A stretch of 64,000 nt of DNA. It comes from Prochlorococcus marinus XMU1411. GTDB lineage: Bacteria > Cyanobacteriota > Cyanobacteriia > PCC-6307 > Cyanobiaceae. Made by a program: the position numbers and the translations under genes. The notes beneath the pieces are model-generated. The model worked only from the letters and a program-made list of their open reading frames with translations, had not been told where the DNA came from and searched no databases. The stretch is from positions 1 to 64,000 of the forward strand of contig NZ_JAAORI010000004.1 of NCBI RefSeq assembly GCF_017696075.1, given 5' to 3'. Shown one piece after another: positions 63,260-64,000 of this stretch (positions are counted from its first letter, which is position 1; each line of letters opens with the position of its first letter).

Positions 63260-63421
63260 ATGAGTCGCACTTTCAACATGACTCAAAATTCCATGAATAC
63301 TCCTTATGCAAAAAGAGTAGCTGAAAAATTTAGAGAGGCTCAAAACTATTTAAAAACAAATGGTTTTAGTAGATCAACTAAACATTTACTGGAAGATATT
63401 GAAAATTCTGTTGAAAAATAA
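63260..63421 (+). CDS. Hypothetical protein, 53 aa
   Basis: MSRTFNMTQNSMNTPYAKRV, AEKFREAQNYLKTNGFSRST, KHLLEDIENSVEK. Helical and charged. Its stop overlaps the next ATG (TAATG). Confidence 0.55.
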   Translation: MSRTFNMTQNSMNTPYAKRVAEKFREAQNYLKTNGFSRSTKHLLEDIENSVEK

Positions 63422-63579
63422 TGCCAATACCCCCTCACTTACCACAATTACAATATGGCTACGATGATGGCTTTACAACCATTGTTTTTGGGTTAATAGG
63501 AAGTTGCTTAGGATGTATCTTGATTTTGTTAATTTCATTTTTTGAATTTAAATTCAAAAAGCAAAATAGTAAGCCTTAA
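63421..63579 (+). CDS. Small membrane protein, 52 aa
   Basis: MPIPPHLPQLQYGYDDGFTT, IVFGLIGSCLGCILILLISF, FEFKFKKQNSKP. One helix. Coupled to the previous gene. Confidence 0.52.
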   Translation: MPIPPHLPQLQYGYDDGFTTIVFGLIGSCLGCILILLISFFEFKFKKQNSKP

Positions 63580-63587
63580 GAGATTTA

Positions 63588-64000
63588 CTAAACATTAAAT
63601 AAGAACTCCATTACATCACCTTCATTAACAATATATTCCTTACCTTCACTTCTTAAAAGACCTTTGTTTTTTGCATTGGCAATTGAACCTGAATCAATTA
63701 AATTTTGATACGAAATAGTCTGAGCTCTTATGAATCCTTTTTCAAAATCAGTATGAATAACTCCTGCTGCCTGTGGCGCAGTCATCCCATCTTTTATGGT
63801 CCATGCTTTTGTCTCCTTTTCTCCGGTAGTGAAATAAGTTTTTAATCCCAATAATTTATATGTTGATCTAATTAAAGAACTTAATCCCCCTTCTTCTACT
63901 CCTAAACCAATAAGGTAGTCTTTTTTATCTTCTGGTTCTAACTCTATTAATTCAGATTCTACTTGCGCTGATATTTTTATACATTCTGTATTTTCATTGC
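63588..64000 (-). CDS. ychF: YchF-family redox-regulated ATPase, C-terminal part (cut by window edge)
   Basis: The open frame continues to the right edge. The visible 137 residues contain the YchF C-terminal TGS domain: GLGVEEGGLSSLIRSTYKLL, GLKTYFTTGEKETKAWTIKD, GMTAPQAAGVIHTDFEKGFI, RAQTISYQNLIDSG, RSEGKEYIVNEGDVMEFLFN-V. YchF/OLA1 proteins are ribosome-associated ATPases of the Obg group. The P-loop lies outside the window. Confidence 0.95.
   Translation of the reverse strand, partial: NENTECIKISAQVESELIELEPEDKKDYLIGLGVEEGGLSSLIRSTYKLLGLKTYFTTGEKETKAWTIKDGMTAPQAAGVIHTDFEKGFIRAQTISYQNLIDSGSIANAKNKGLLRSEGKEYIVNEGDVMEFLFNV

Overview
The window is AT-rich, gene-dense DNA from a marine picocyanobacterium, almost certainly a high-light-adapted Prochlorococcus. 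The evidence is several high-light-inducible (hli) genes, cyanobacterial DUF1651/DUF2839/DUF3303/DUF3721/DUF3764 small proteins, a cyanobacterial NarB/NarM/NapA/NirA nitrate set and very short intergenic gaps.

Layout. 1-1.4 kb: the N-terminal part of an outer-membrane porin (cut by the window edge), two tiny ORFs and an intact tRNA-Pro(TGG). 1.4-26.5 kb: a hypervariable island made of about ten modules stacked head to tail behind that tRNA. Each module ends in a 35-50 bp copy of the tRNA 3' half: near-perfect close to the tRNA and more degenerate further away, as expected if each new module enters at the intact tRNA and pushes older ones outward. Most modules carry at both ends the same pair of 7-bp direct repeats with an 11-bp period. 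The heptamer differs between modules: GTGGACA, GTGCCCA, CACGCAA, GGGCGAT, TATGTCA, TAGCGAT. The right-hand pair sits 90-92 bp (seven modules) or 131 bp (two modules) before the tRNA fragment. This is what arm-type plus core sites of tRNA-directed tyrosine recombinases should look like, and it fits the tycheposon class of Prochlorococcus elements. No recombinase gene is visible, so the modules look like non-autonomous cargo units. Cargo: a DsrE-like protein; two operons of small secreted or membrane proteins; a putative zinc-homeostasis operon with a Zur-like box (COG0523 GTPase and two metallophosphatase-like proteins); an hli cluster; an arsenate-detoxification and phosphate-binding set (arsR, gap, arsJ, pstS); a TPR protein; beta-barrel outer-membrane proteins; and many small ORFs and gene remnants.

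26.5-46.6 kb: mostly small hypothetical proteins, many single-pass membrane proteins, with islands of recognisable genes: an SdhA-like flavoprotein, rluF, an SRAP/HMCES-type protein, an NRAMP-like transporter, a neurotransmitter:sodium symporter, selO and a cupin. 46.7-58.1 kb: a complete nitrate/nitrite assimilation and molybdopterin cofactor cluster (nirA, a HEAT-like protein, moaB, moaD, moaE, moeA, moaC, narM, narB, napA, mobA, moaA), with two perfect GTA-N8-TAC NtcA boxes between the divergent napA and mobA. 58.1-64 kb: small proteins, a glutamine amidotransferase, a second hli cluster closely related (including its promoter) to the one in the island, and the C-terminal end of ychF at the right edge.

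Genes working together: napA imports nitrate, narB (with narM and the cofactor made by moaABCDE, moeA and mobA) reduces it to nitrite, and nirA reduces nitrite to ammonium. In the arsenic module, GAPDH makes 1-arseno-3-phosphoglycerate from arsenate and ArsJ exports it, ArsR controls them, and PstS on the same module captures phosphate.
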